64,000 nt of DNA from CAWCHZ01 sp963795555 (GTDB taxonomy: Bacteria; Actinomycetota; Thermoleophilia; Solirubrobacterales; Solirubrobacteraceae), in the NCBI GenBank assembly GCA_963795555.1, contig CAWCHZ010000002.1, positions 1,860,001 to 1,924,000 of the forward strand, read 5' to 3'. The number at the start of each line of letters is the position of its first letter. Position 1 is the stretch's first letter. Below are positions 32,998-41,196 of this stretch, in pieces. Below the pieces are notes generated by a model. It had not been told where the DNA came from. It did no database searches and worked only from the letters and a program-made list of their open reading frames with translations. A program made the position numbers and the translations under genes.

Positions 32998-33438
32998 CTA
33001 CTTGCCTTGGACGGATGGTGCCGGCGACTCCAGCAGCAGCGTCACCGGCCCGTCGTTGATCAGCTCGACCGTCATGTGCTCACCGAACGCGCCACGCTGG
33101 GCGCCGAGCCGCTCGCAGAAGCGCTCATAGAGCGCCCGGGCGAGTTCCGCTGGGGCGGCCTCGCTGAAGCTCGGCCTGGTGCCCCGGCGCGTGTCGGCGC
33201 AGAGCGTGAACTGGCTGACGCAGAGCGCCTCGCGCGCGCCGAGCGGCTCGCCCATGCGGCCGCGGTCGTCTTCGAAGATGCGCAGCGACCGCGCGCGCTC
33301 GGCCAGGCGGTCGGCGTCGCGCTCGCTGTCATGGCGCTCGACGCCGAGCAATACGAGCAGGCCGGGGCCGATCTGCGCGACGACGCGACCATCGACGCTC
33401 ACCGAGGCCCGCTGAACGCGTTGGAGCAGCGCGCGCAT
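32998..33438 (-). CDS. dtd: D-aminoacyl-tRNA deacylase
   Basis: 146 residues. It removes D-amino acids (and Gly from tRNA-Ala) mischarged on tRNA. Start 'MRALLQRVQRASVSVDGRVV', active-site 'LCVSQFTLCADTRRGTRPSF' and the cross-subunit Gly-cisPro region 'FGEHMTVELINDGPVTLLLE' are all present. It is transcribed divergently from the nitroreductase gene with 20 bases between the starts. Confidence 0.96.
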   Translation of the reverse strand: MRALLQRVQRASVSVDGRVVAQIGPGLLVLLGVERHDSERDADRLAERARSLRIFEDDRGRMGEPLGAREALCVSQFTLCADTRRGTRPSFSEAAPAELARALYERFCERLGAQRGAFGEHMTVELINDGPVTLLLESPAPSVQGK

Positions 33439-33443
33439 CGCGA

Positions 33444-33449
33444 TAGCTT
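33444..33449 (+). promoter_or_regulatory. Putative -10 element (TAGCTT) of the nitroreductase gene
   Basis: TAGCTT lies 9 bases before GTG 33459, in the 20-base divergent gap, with no ribosome-binding site: another likely leaderless start. Confidence 0.3.
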
Positions 33450-33458
33450 CTCATCGCC

Positions 33459-33968
33459 GTGGAGTTCGATGAGATCGTGCGCAGCCGCCGCACGCACAAG
33501 GCCTACGCCGCCGAGCCGCTGGAGCGCGAGCTGCTCGACGAGCTGCTCGAGCTGGCACGCTGGGCGCCCAATCACAACCTCACCCAGCCCTGGCGCTTCC
33601 GCGTGCTGGGAGCACGTTCGCTGGCTGCGCTCAAGGTGGCGGCTGGCCCGGGGGCAGCGGGCAAGCTCGATCGCGCTCCCACGCTGGTGGTCGCCTCGGC
33701 GCTGCGCAGCGAGGATCCGGTGCAGGACGAGGAGGACCTCTGCGCCGCCGCCTGCGCAACGTACGTGGTGCTGCTGGCGGCGCACGCCCGTGGTCTGGCC
33801 GGCTATTGGCGCACGCCGGCCGTGTTGCGCAGCGCCGCCGGGCGCGCCGCCGTCGGCGTGCCGGACAGCGAGCGCGTGATCGGCCTGATCCACCTGGGTC
33901 GGCCGCGCCAGGAGCGCGTGACGCCGCCACGTGCTCCGGTTGCGAGCTATGCCCGCTACCTGGATTGA
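33459..33968 (+). CDS. Nitroreductase-family FMN oxidoreductase
   Basis: 169 residues. The FMN-binding start is 'VRSRRTHKAYAAEPLERELLDELLELARWAPNHNLTQPWRF' (read in parts), with RRTHK in place of the common RRSxR. The C-terminal 'VIGLIHLGRPRQE' is standard. The family reduces nitro compounds, quinones or flavins with NAD(P)H. The start GTG is near the first conserved residues. The middle section is short, so the protein is at the small end of the family. Confidence 0.88.
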   Translation: MEFDEIVRSRRTHKAYAAEPLERELLDELLELARWAPNHNLTQPWRFRVLGARSLAALKVAAGPGAAGKLDRAPTLVVASALRSEDPVQDEEDLCAAACATYVVLLAAHARGLAGYWRTPAVLRSAAGRAAVGVPDSERVIGLIHLGRPRQERVTPPRAPVASYARYLD

Positions 33969-33993
33969 AGCCACAACGCGCCGCCGCGAGGGC

Positions 33994-34914
33994 TCAGCGC
34001 AGCAGTGCGATCGCCAGCGCGACGACCAGCACCAGGGCAGTGCTCCAGGAGATCGTCGAGGCGGTCAGGCCGACGTCGAGGCCATAGGCGTGGCCGACCA
34101 TCAGGCCGCTGACGCCGCAGGGCATCGCCGCCTGCACCAGATAGGTGGTGGGGATCGTCCCCACTGCCAGCGCAAAGGCCGCCAGCAGGCCGGGCGCGAG
34201 CAGCACGCGCAGCGCGGTGCCGACCGCGACCGCTGGGGTCAGCTGTGGCGGGAACGAGAAGAGCCCTCCCTCCGCCTCCGCCGCGAGCGTCACGCCAACT
34301 GCGAAGAAGCCCAGCGGCGCCAGCGCGAACACCATCGCGTGGGTGATGGCGATGATCGTGCTCGGAGCGATCGAGGCCGGCGCGAGGAAGCCTGCGATCA
34401 CGGCCAGCAGCGGCGGGTTGCGCACCAGGAACGCGCGCAGGCGCTCGCGCAGGCTCTCGCCAGCGTGGGTGCCGAACGTGGCGCCGACGCCGAAGCAGCC
34501 GATCAGCAGCACTGGCGTGTTGACCAGCGCGTCGTAGGCGATCGCCTGGCCGAGGTGGCTCGTGCCCAGCAGCGCTGCGACGAGCGGCAGGCCGAGGTAG
34601 CCGGTGTTGCCGTTGACCGTCGAGACGATCAACGCGCCGCTGCTCGGCGTCGGCAGGCGCAGCGGTCGTGAGCCGACGCGCCAGGCGAGCAGACCGCAGA
34701 TCGCCAGCACGATGTAGGCGAGCCCGATGCCCGCGCCAGCGCCAGCGTCGAGATGAAGGCGAGCGATCGTGAAGAACGCGATGAACGGCATCAGCGCCAC
34801 GAGCATCAGTCGAAGGAACGCCCGCGCCAGCCGCAGCGCGGCCGCACCGTGGCGGTGCTCGGCGAGCACGCCGGCGAGCGCAGCCGCGATCACGGTCGCC
34901 GCGACCGCGATCAT
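33994..34914 (-). CDS. AEC-family (auxin efflux carrier-like) transporter
   Basis: A 306-residue membrane protein with about ten helices. Family features are 'NGNTGYLGLPLVAALLG' (glycine-rich break helix), 'LVNTPVLLIGCFGVGATFG' and the C-terminal 'QAAMPCGVSGLMVGHAYGLD'. Bacterial AEC proteins export or exchange organic acids such as malate. ATG 34914 is chosen; the upstream in-frame region overlaps galT. It lies 25 bases after the galT-like gene and is probably co-transcribed. Confidence 0.85.
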   Translation of the reverse strand: MIAVAATVIAAALAGVLAEHRHGAAALRLARAFLRLMLVALMPFIAFFTIARLHLDAGAGAGIGLAYIVLAICGLLAWRVGSRPLRLPTPSSGALIVSTVNGNTGYLGLPLVAALLGTSHLGQAIAYDALVNTPVLLIGCFGVGATFGTHAGESLRERLRAFLVRNPPLLAVIAGFLAPASIAPSTIIAITHAMVFALAPLGFFAVGVTLAAEAEGGLFSFPPQLTPAVAVGTALRVLLAPGLLAAFALAVGTIPTTYLVQAAMPCGVSGLMVGHAYGLDVGLTASTISWSTALVLVVALAIALLR

Positions 34915-34939
34915 CGAACGGTCGGTGCGCCGATCCGGC

Positions 34940-35941
34940 TCACGCGCTGCGCAGCTCGGCGGCGGCGATCTCGGGTGCGACGACGTTGAGATGGACGCCC
35001 ACGCCCAGTTCGAGCCCGGCGAGCTGCACCAGTCGCGGCAAGATGTCGATTCGCCAGCAGAATGAGTCCGCGTCACGCGGGGCGGTGCGAACCCATAGGT
35101 TGAGCGGCGGCGAGGCGCCGAGCCGGCGTGCCAGCCGGTTGAGGACGTCGTGCAGCAGCGCGGCGCCCGTGGGGCCGGCATCCTCGAAGCGCTCGCGCGC
35201 GCGCCGCGGCACCACCATCAGCTGGTAGGGCAGCCGCGCCCCGTAGGGACAGAGAGCGACGGCCTCGTGATCGTGTGCGACCACTCGCTGATTGAGGCGG
35301 ACCTCCTCCTGCAGCAGATCGGCGAGCAGGTTGGCGCCGCCGGTGCGGTGGGCGTAAGCGGTGAAGCGCTCGCGCTCGCGCGCCAGCGCCGCGGGGACGA
35401 AGTCCAGCGCGTAGAGCTGCGCATGGCTGTGGGACAGCGACGCACCACCCTCGCGGCCCTCGTTGACGCTGAGGTGCACGTAGGCGGCATCGCCGTGCGC
35501 TGCGATCCGCGCGCGCCAGATTTCCATCGCCGCTGCGAGCTGGGCCGCCGGCAGGCTGGCCAGGCAGCTCACCGGCTGGGGTCCGTTGATGATCACCTCG
35601 TGGTGCCCGTGGGCGGGGAGCGCGTGGAACAGCTCGGGATCGGCGTCGGGGGCGGGGCTGGCGCCGTCCGACGCCAGCGCGGGATCGCGCGACGACAGCG
35701 CGGGATAGAGGTTGGGCACTACGCGCACCGTCCAGCCGGGCGTGTTGGGTGCGCCGCCACGCGGTCGAACGGCGAACAGCTCGGGTGGCGTGCGGTCCTC
35801 ATGGCCCTCCGCAAAGGGGTCGCTGGCGATGTCGATCGGCGGCGCGGGCTCGACGGTGAAGCCGCCACCGGGACGCGTGGCGCGAGCGCTCGCGACGATC
35901 GTGCGCAGCCCCGTCAACGGATCGATGCGCAGCTCGGGCAA
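34940..35941 (-). CDS. galT: Galactose-1-phosphate uridylyltransferase-like (HIT superfamily) protein
   Basis: 333 residues from a TTG start, two bases after the TlpA-like stop. 'MPELRIDPLTGLRTIVASAR' and 'VRVVPNLYPAL' match GalT. 'HGHHEVIINGPQPV' follows. The active-site triad region reads 'ASLSHSHAQLYALDFVP', where GalT has H-P-H-x-Q, so the histidines are retained. The C-terminal 'GVHLNVVAPEIAAAELR' is also GalT-like. GalT swaps UMP between UDP-glucose and galactose-1-phosphate; some divergent members use ADP-glucose or other sugars. Leloir pathway partners (galK, galE) are not nearby. Confidence 0.82.
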   Translation of the reverse strand: MPELRIDPLTGLRTIVASARATRPGGGFTVEPAPPIDIASDPFAEGHEDRTPPELFAVRPRGGAPNTPGWTVRVVPNLYPALSSRDPALASDGASPAPDADPELFHALPAHGHHEVIINGPQPVSCLASLPAAQLAAAMEIWRARIAAHGDAAYVHLSVNEGREGGASLSHSHAQLYALDFVPAALARERERFTAYAHRTGGANLLADLLQEEVRLNQRVVAHDHEAVALCPYGARLPYQLMVVPRRARERFEDAGPTGAALLHDVLNRLARRLGASPPLNLWVRTAPRDADSFCWRIDILPRLVQLAGLELGVGVHLNVVAPEIAAAELRSA

Positions 35942-35943
35942 CT

Positions 35944-36630
35944 TCAGGGGCGCAGCGCGTAGCGGACGATGTCGGCAGCGAGCGCGCCCGCGGAGGCGTA
36001 AGCGCCCTGGTGCAGGAATCTCAGGCGGCCGCCGGCCGAGAAGAACGCGGTGTCCGGGTAGCCGACGCCCCCGAGCGACTGGATCAGCTGCTCAGCCGGG
36101 TCCTGGTAGCTCGGATAGGGCAGCGGCAGCCCGTGCAGGAACGCACGCGCGTCGGCGACGTGATCGCCGGAGTCGAGTCCGAGGAATGCCACGCGCCGGC
36201 CAAAGCTGATCGCCGCCATCTGCATCAACGGCATCTCCTGTCGGCATGGGTAACACCAGGACGCCCAGAAGTTGATCACCACGGGGGTTCCGCGCAGCGC
36301 CACGAGGCGCGCGCGCAGCGCGGCCGGGCCTCCAGGCAGCAGACGGTCGGCCTGCTGGTGCAGGCCGGCGAGCGGTGCCGGGGAGCCGTGCAGCGACTCG
36401 AGTGCCACCGCCAGTTGGAAGGCGCGCCGCCCGCCAGGCGCAGCGGTGCGCTGCGCCTGACTGAGCCCGATGACCAGCGCGATGACGATCATCGCCACGA
36501 GCGCCACCGCGATGGCGCCCCCCGCCAGGCGCCGCGGGGGCAGGCGCCGGGGCGGGATCCGCCACCAAGCGCCGCGCGCCGGCGTCAGGCGCCGGGGCGG
36601 GTCCTCGTCGATCGAGTTTCCGTTGGCCAT
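35944..36630 (-). CDS. TlpA/ResA-like membrane-anchored thiol-disulfide protein
   Basis: 228 residues. A Pro/Arg-rich cytoplasmic start and one transmembrane helix (about 40-60, 'AIAVALVAMIVIALVIGLS') precede a thioredoxin fold with the active site 'INFWASWCYPCRQEMPLMQ' (W-C-Y-P-C) and 'GYPDTAFFSAGGRLRFLHQG' containing the cis-Pro loop. Such proteins keep thiols reduced outside the membrane, for example for cytochrome c maturation; ccm genes are in this window but 9 kb away. ATG 36630 avoids an unlikely N-terminal extension. Confidence 0.88.
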   Translation of the reverse strand: MANGNSIDEDPPRRLTPARGAWWRIPPRRLPPRRLAGGAIAVALVAMIVIALVIGLSQAQRTAAPGGRRAFQLAVALESLHGSPAPLAGLHQQADRLLPGGPAALRARLVALRGTPVVINFWASWCYPCRQEMPLMQMAAISFGRRVAFLGLDSGDHVADARAFLHGLPLPYPSYQDPAEQLIQSLGGVGYPDTAFFSAGGRLRFLHQGAYASAGALAADIVRYALRP

Positions 36631-36634
36631 TCGC

Positions 36635-36648
36635 GCTATGCTGATAGC
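36635..36648. promoter_or_regulatory. Short palindrome at the TlpA-like gene start
   Basis: GCTAT-GCTG-ATAGC lies 5 bases upstream of the TlpA-like ATG, in the 138-base divergent gap before the helicase gene. It could be an operator or a chance palindrome around a -10-like TATGCT. Confidence 0.25.
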
Positions 36649-36768
36649 ACACGGGAATCGGACTGCCCGTGCACCTATGGTCCGCGAACCGCGTGACCAG
36701 CACATGCTTCGAGTTGCGCGTGAAGGTCCGGCGCGACTCCGTCGACCGATAGTCCTGAAGGCCTGTCC

Positions 36769-39564
36769 ATGGCTGAATCAACCTCAGCGGCCGCTGTGGC
36801 CGCGCCCCTTCCGAAGCCCGCGGACGTCGAGCGGGCGGCGCGCTTCACGCGTGAGCAGTTCGTCTACGAGGACGAGCAGCCCGCCGACGTGTTGACGCCG
36901 GGGTCCGAGCGACGCCGGGCGCTCGACGCTGCCCTCGCAGAGCTCGATGCGGGCGCCAAGGAGCCGTCGATCCACTGGCGCCGGTCCTTCTCGCTGCTGC
37001 TGGGGCTCGAACGGCTGCTGGCTCAGGAGGAGCCGCGGCTCGCCGACGGCACGGTGCTGTCGGCCCACCAGGTCGACGCGCTGTCGGGAACGCTGATGGC
37101 GCTGGTCGCCGAGCTGCAGCGCAATGGCAACGGCAGCGGGCATGCGGAGCTGGACGTGCGCGAGATCGATGACCGCGAGGACGAGCGGCAAGATCACCGC
37201 GCGGTCGCGGTCGCGGTCGAGGACGACGACGACGAGGACGAGGACGAGCGCGACGAGGACGACGAGGACGAGAACGAGCGCGACGAGGACGATCGTGCCG
37301 ATGCCGATGCCGAGGTGGACGCAGGCGAAGACGACGATGACGATCGCGTGGACGAGGAGGAGGACGAAGACCAGGAGGAGGACGACGAGGAGGACGAGGA
37401 GCCGCGCGACTGGGAGGAGACGGGCGTCGACGCTGACGCCTCGACCGAGCTCAGCGATGATCCCAACGCCGCCCGGCGCTTCTGGTTCGAGCACGCCACC
37501 GGGGCCGGCAAGACGGTCGCCGCGCTCGGCTTCGTCGAGGCCTCGCGCACGGGCGGGATCCTGATCCTGACCCACCGGCGCAACCTCGTCGACCAGTTCA
37601 ACCAGGAGCTGCGCGACCGCGGCTACGCGAAGCGGATCGCCGCGCCGCTGCTCGGGGATCGGACGCCCGCCAACGGCCCGGTGACGGTCGAGACCTATCA
37701 ATGGTTCGTGCGCAACGCCGGCAAGGTCTCCAACGCCTACACGATCGTCATCTGCGACGAGGCCCACACAGCGTTGGGCGAGAAGACCAGCGCGGCGATC
37801 CGCCAGTGGTCGGGCCCGGTGTTCATCGGGATGACCGCGACCGGTGCGCTGATCGCGCGCCACGTCACCGACCTCTTCCCGACGCAGACCTCGCGCTTCG
37901 ATCTGGCGCAGGCTGCGCGACGCGGCGTGATCGCGCCATTGCGCTGCGTGCGTATACCCCCCGGCCCGGGCGTGCGGACGATCGCCAAGGTGCCGCTGCG
38001 GCGCGGCGAGGTCGACACCGAGTTCGACCAGGAGCTGCTGGCCGAGCTGCTGGACCAGCAGCCGTTCAACCTGGCCGTCGCCAACCTCTACAAGACGCGC
38101 TTCAACGGCATACCGGGCGTCGTCTACGCGGCCGGTGTGCGCCACGCGTTCAACGTCGCCGAGGCGTTCCGACAGGAGGGCCTGAAGGCGCGCGCGGTCT
38201 CCGGTGAGACGCCCAAGCGCGAGCTGACACGCGTGCTCGCCGCCTACGAGCGAGGCGAGATCGACGTGCTCGTAAACGCCCAGCTGCTGGCCGAGGGCTG
38301 GAACTCTCCGCGCGCAACGGTCTGCATGCATCTCGCGCCGACCGCCTCGCGGCGCATCTACCAGCAGCGCGTCGGGCGCGTGACGCGGCGCCACCCCGGC
38401 AAGGAGGCCGGCATCGTGGTGGATTTCGTACACCCCGCCACTCGCCACGACGATCCGGTCGTCACGCTGCACTCGCTGCTCGACCGCGACGTCTACCGCG
38501 GCGGGGCGATCGTCGTCGGGCCGGTGCGCCGCGGCCGCGGCCGGCGCCTGCGGGTCGAACGTCGCGTCGTCCCCGTGACCGCCGACGAGGAGCGGCGGCA
38601 CGAGGTCTTCGAGCGCGAGCTCTGGCGCATCGCGGTCGAGTACTTGGACTACGGCGAGCAGCACATGTGGGCGGCGCTCGCCGGCGCGCGCGTCACCGCC
38701 AACGGCTGGCGGCGCGCCAAGGCGATGCTGCACTTCGACCGCAACGGCGAGCTCAAGCGCCGCTTCCTCAACACCGCCGTCCAGCGCAATCGCAACGCCC
38801 AGCTGCGGCTGCGCGCGCTGACTGAAATCGCGCTGGCACGCGACGCCGAGTCCTTCGATCAGGCGATCGACGTGATCGGGACCTGGCCACGCGACGAGCG
38901 CCGCGAAGGCGTCAAGGTGATGCTGCAGGCGCTCGCCGAGCGGCGCATCGGGCGCCGCGACCAGGCCAACGCCTGGATCTGGCGGATGGCCGAGTACACC
39001 CGCGAGGTCCACGAGGAATACGCGGTCCAACGCTGGCCGGAGACCAAGCGACTGCTGGGACTGCTGGTCAACTCCTCCGGGGGGGCCCACGCACGCAATG
39101 CGCGGCGCCTCGTGCACGCGGCTCGCAAGCAGGACCGGCGCCTCGCCGCGGCGCTGCTCGCCGCCGCGCTTGCCCACACGCCGGAGGGCGAGGAGGTGCT
39201 GCGCGGCGCGCGCACGCGGATGGCACGCAAGCCCTCAGCGCTCGCCCGCGAGCTGCTGCGCAACTTCCCCAGGGCCCGCCGCGGCCGCGCGACGCGCCGC
39301 CGCCGCAAGGCGACGGGCAGGGAGGCCGCGATCGCGACAGCGGCGGCTGGAGCCCCGGTCGAGCTGACCGACGACGCGTCGCCGATCAACGGTCCGGCGC
39401 TGTCGACAAACGGCGCGGCGGCGCTGAACGGGCACGAGGGCGGCAGGCCCATCGACTTGGACCGGCATCCCGACGAGGATGGGCCAGAGGACGACGGGGC
39501 GCTCTTCGACGAGCTCGAGGTTGCGCTGCCGTCCGAGCTGGAGGGCTACTCGATCGAGGAGTGA
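36769..39564 (+). CDS. SF2 DEAD/DEAH-box helicase with a large acidic insert
   Basis: 931 residues. A Q-motif-like 'LSAHQVDALSGTL' (about 105) is separated from Walker A 'FEHATGAGKTVAAL' (about 243) by a ~70-residue run of almost pure Asp/Glu (about 151-222). Then come 'ILTHRRNLVDQFNQEL', DEAH (330-333), TAT (about 356) and motif VI 'QQRVGRVTRRHPGKE' (about 532). The C-terminal ~300 residues are helical and Arg-rich, ending in an acidic tail. The core is that of nucleic-acid-dependent ATPases related to restriction-type or UvrB/RecQ-like translocases; no nuclease domain is seen. It stands alone, so its pathway is unknown. Confidence 0.85.
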   Translation: MAESTSAAAVAAPLPKPADVERAARFTREQFVYEDEQPADVLTPGSERRRALDAALAELDAGAKEPSIHWRRSFSLLLGLERLLAQEEPRLADGTVLSAHQVDALSGTLMALVAELQRNGNGSGHAELDVREIDDREDERQDHRAVAVAVEDDDDEDEDERDEDDEDENERDEDDRADADAEVDAGEDDDDDRVDEEEDEDQEEDDEEDEEPRDWEETGVDADASTELSDDPNAARRFWFEHATGAGKTVAALGFVEASRTGGILILTHRRNLVDQFNQELRDRGYAKRIAAPLLGDRTPANGPVTVETYQWFVRNAGKVSNAYTIVICDEAHTALGEKTSAAIRQWSGPVFIGMTATGALIARHVTDLFPTQTSRFDLAQAARRGVIAPLRCVRIPPGPGVRTIAKVPLRRGEVDTEFDQELLAELLDQQPFNLAVANLYKTRFNGIPGVVYAAGVRHAFNVAEAFRQEGLKARAVSGETPKRELTRVLAAYERGEIDVLVNAQLLAEGWNSPRATVCMHLAPTASRRIYQQRVGRVTRRHPGKEAGIVVDFVHPATRHDDPVVTLHSLLDRDVYRGGAIVVGPVRRGRGRRLRVERRVVPVTADEERRHEVFERELWRIAVEYLDYGEQHMWAALAGARVTANGWRRAKAMLHFDRNGELKRRFLNTAVQRNRNAQLRLRALTEIALARDAESFDQAIDVIGTWPRDERREGVKVMLQALAERRIGRRDQANAWIWRMAEYTREVHEEYAVQRWPETKRLLGLLVNSSGGAHARNARRLVHAARKQDRRLAAALLAAALAHTPEGEEVLRGARTRMARKPSALARELLRNFPRARRGRATRRRRKATGREAAIATAAAGAPVELTDDASPINGPALSTNGAAALNGHEGGRPIDLDRHPDEDGPEDDGALFDELEVALPSELEGYSIEE
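37216..37434 (+). repeat. GAC/GAG microsatellite-like coding repeat
   Basis: An in-frame run of GAC and GAG codons with occasional CGC and AAC encodes the acidic insert of the helicase. Its simple-sequence nature suggests expansion by slippage in codon units. Confidence 0.75.
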
Positions 39565-40325
39565 CCGCGCTCCGGGGCGCGCGTCCCGCGATCACCGGCG
39601 TGATCGCCAGTGGGCATCTCGGCGCTACCCAAGCGTGCCTCCTCGGCGCTGCCGAGATGCACCTCGCCGGCCGCGATCAGCGTGCTGCGACCGCTGTCGC
39701 CGGTCACGCGCAGCCGCCCATCCGGCTCGATTCCGTCTGCCCGCCAGCGCTCGCCCTGCCAGACGATTGCCGCGCCGGCAAGCGCGTCACGCTCGCGGTG
39801 GGCGGCGACGATCGTCTCGCCGCCCGCCGCCAACCAGCGCTCGAGCGCCAGCAGCAGCCGCTCCAGCAGCGGCTCCAGCTCGCGCACTGCAAGGCCGAGC
39901 GTTGCCGCGCCGTCGCGCAGCTCGGCGGGCAGCTCATCCAGCTGCACGGCGGCGTTGATGCCGATGCCGAGGATCGCCCACGGCTCGTGGGGACGTGCCT
40001 CGATCAGGATGCCGGCGAGCTTGCGCGTACCGATCACCACGTCGTTGGGCCACTTGATCTGCGCCTGCTGCCCGGCGATCTCGGCGACCGCCAGCGCGGC
40101 GGCGAGGCCGGTCAGCGGCGAGACCGGAGCGCGCAGGATCAGCGACAGCAGCAGCGCCTGGCCGGCGGGCGCGCTCCAGCTGCGGCCCTGGCGTCCGCGG
40201 CCGGCGGTCTGCTCCGCCGCCGTGACTAGCGTGCCGTGCGGCGCCCCGCAGCGGATCAATTCCCGCGCCCGCGCATTGGTCGAGTCAGTGCGCCGGTGAT
40301 GGTGCCGGGGCCGGCCAAGCGTCAT
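39546..40325 (-). CDS. birA: Biotin-[acetyl-CoA-carboxylase] ligase
   Basis: 259 residues. The catalytic domain shows 'TDSTNARARELI', 'AAEQTAGRGRQGRSWSAPAG' (the GRGRxGR biotinyl-AMP loop), 'QIKWPNDVVIGTRKLAGIL' and 'ILGIGINAAV', followed by the small C-terminal SH3-like domain. There is no N-terminal DNA-binding HTH, so it is a ligase only. ATG 40325 is preceded by a repeated junction element. The tail has a duplicated 'LGSAE' unit. The 3' end overlaps the convergent helicase gene by 19 bases. Confidence 0.93.
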   Translation of the reverse strand: MTLGRPRHHHRRTDSTNARARELIRCGAPHGTLVTAAEQTAGRGRQGRSWSAPAGQALLLSLILRAPVSPLTGLAAALAVAEIAGQQAQIKWPNDVVIGTRKLAGILIEARPHEPWAILGIGINAAVQLDELPAELRDGAATLGLAVRELEPLLERLLLALERWLAAGGETIVAAHRERDALAGAAIVWQGERWRADGIEPDGRLRVTGDSGRSTLIAAGEVHLGSAEEARLGSAEMPTGDHAGDRGTRAPERGHSSIE

Positions 40326-40358
40326 CGCGATCGGAGTGAGCGCCTGAGCGTCATCGCG
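40319..40358 (-). repeat. Direct repeat across the SAM-hydrolase-family/birA junction
   Basis: On the minus strand CGCGATGACGCT occurs twice, 29 bases apart (plus-strand cores 40319-40329 and 40348-40358). The upstream copy contains the TGA of the preceding gene in an ATGA context and a vestigial ATG-ACG-CTC start. The downstream copy gives the ATG-ACG-CTT start of birA. Confidence 0.7.
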
Positions 40359-41196
40359 GGTGGATGCGCAGCTCGTCGCCCGCGGCGATCCCGAGCGAGC
40401 GGGCGGCATCGCCGCCGTTGAGCGCCAGCGCGAGCGCTCCGTCGGAGTCTTCGTAGATCAGCAGCTCCCCCGGCGCCACGTCAGCGAACGTGCCCCCGCG
40501 CCTGGCGACATGGCGTTCGCCGCGTAGCTCGAGCGCGACGGCTGGGGGAGCATCGCGCCGATCGTGCGACGCCAGCAGTCCGTCCAGCTCAGCGCCGGTC
40601 GCGCCGAGCGCGACGTTGCCGAAGTCGTCGACGATCAGCGCGGTCACGAGCAGCGCGTCGCCGGCTCCGCTCGGCGCAGCGACGCGGCGCGACGCCGGCA
40701 GCTCCAGGTCGACGAGCGCCGCCGGGTCGAGCTGCTGCCCGGCGGGCGCGAGTGGCGCGCCGCAGGCGAGGTGGGCGGCGACCGGCGCGAACAGGTCGCG
40801 CCCATGGAAGGTCGCGGACAGCGGTTGCAGCCGCCACGGCGAGTCGTCGATCTGGATCGCCTCGACGATTCCCCCGTGCTGTTGCGCGGCTGGCAGGAGC
40901 AGGCCGTTGTCGGGACCGACGAGGATCCGTCCGTCCGCGCTGCGCACGGCCAGCGCCCGCCGCTCGCCGCCCACGCCGGGGTCGACGACCGCGATGTGCA
41001 CGCCGACCGGCATGAAGCGCAGCGCGTTGCGCAGTGTGACCGCTCCGGCGCGGATGTCATGGCGCGGGATGTCGTGTGCGATGTCGATCACGCGCGCCTG
41101 GGGGCAGATGCGGGCGATGACGCCATGGCAGACGCCGACGAAGGCGCCGCCGGGGCCGTAGTCGCTGAGGAAGCTGATCGTGGGAGCGCCACTCAT
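40351..41196 (-). CDS. SAM hydrolase/hydroxide adenosyltransferase family (DUF62)
   Basis: 281 residues. The family start is 'ISFLSDYGPGGAFVGVCHGVI', then 'VIDIAHDIPRHDIRAGAVTLR', 'VHIAVVDPGVGGERRALAV', 'LVGPDNGLLLPA', and in the C-terminal barrel 'IYEDSDGALALALNGGDAA'. Characterised members hydrolyse S-adenosylmethionine to adenosine and methionine, and relatives are fluorinases and chlorinases; the Asp/Arg/His set looks hydrolase-like. The start overlaps the cobA-hemD stop (ATGA). Its presence next to the SAM-using CobA domain could reflect SAM control (inference). Confidence 0.88.
   Translation of the reverse strand: MSGAPTISFLSDYGPGGAFVGVCHGVIARICPQARVIDIAHDIPRHDIRAGAVTLRNALRFMPVGVHIAVVDPGVGGERRALAVRSADGRILVGPDNGLLLPAAQQHGGIVEAIQIDDSPWRLQPLSATFHGRDLFAPVAAHLACGAPLAPAGQQLDPAALVDLELPASRRVAAPSGAGDALLVTALIVDDFGNVALGATGAELDGLLASHDRRDAPPAVALELRGERHVARRGGTFADVAPGELLIYEDSDGALALALNGGDAARSLGIAAGDELRIHPR

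Noticed and set aside
36784..39177. A 797-codon open frame on the minus strand opposite the helicase gene
   Set aside because: In very GC-rich DNA the antisense frame of a real gene often lacks stops. The plus-strand frame carries all helicase motifs; the antisense translation has no recognisable domain.
40351..41196. Fluorinase or chlorinase function for the SAM-hydrolase-family protein
   Set aside because: No halometabolite genes nearby and the sequence looks like the common hydrolase type; only the family call is justified.
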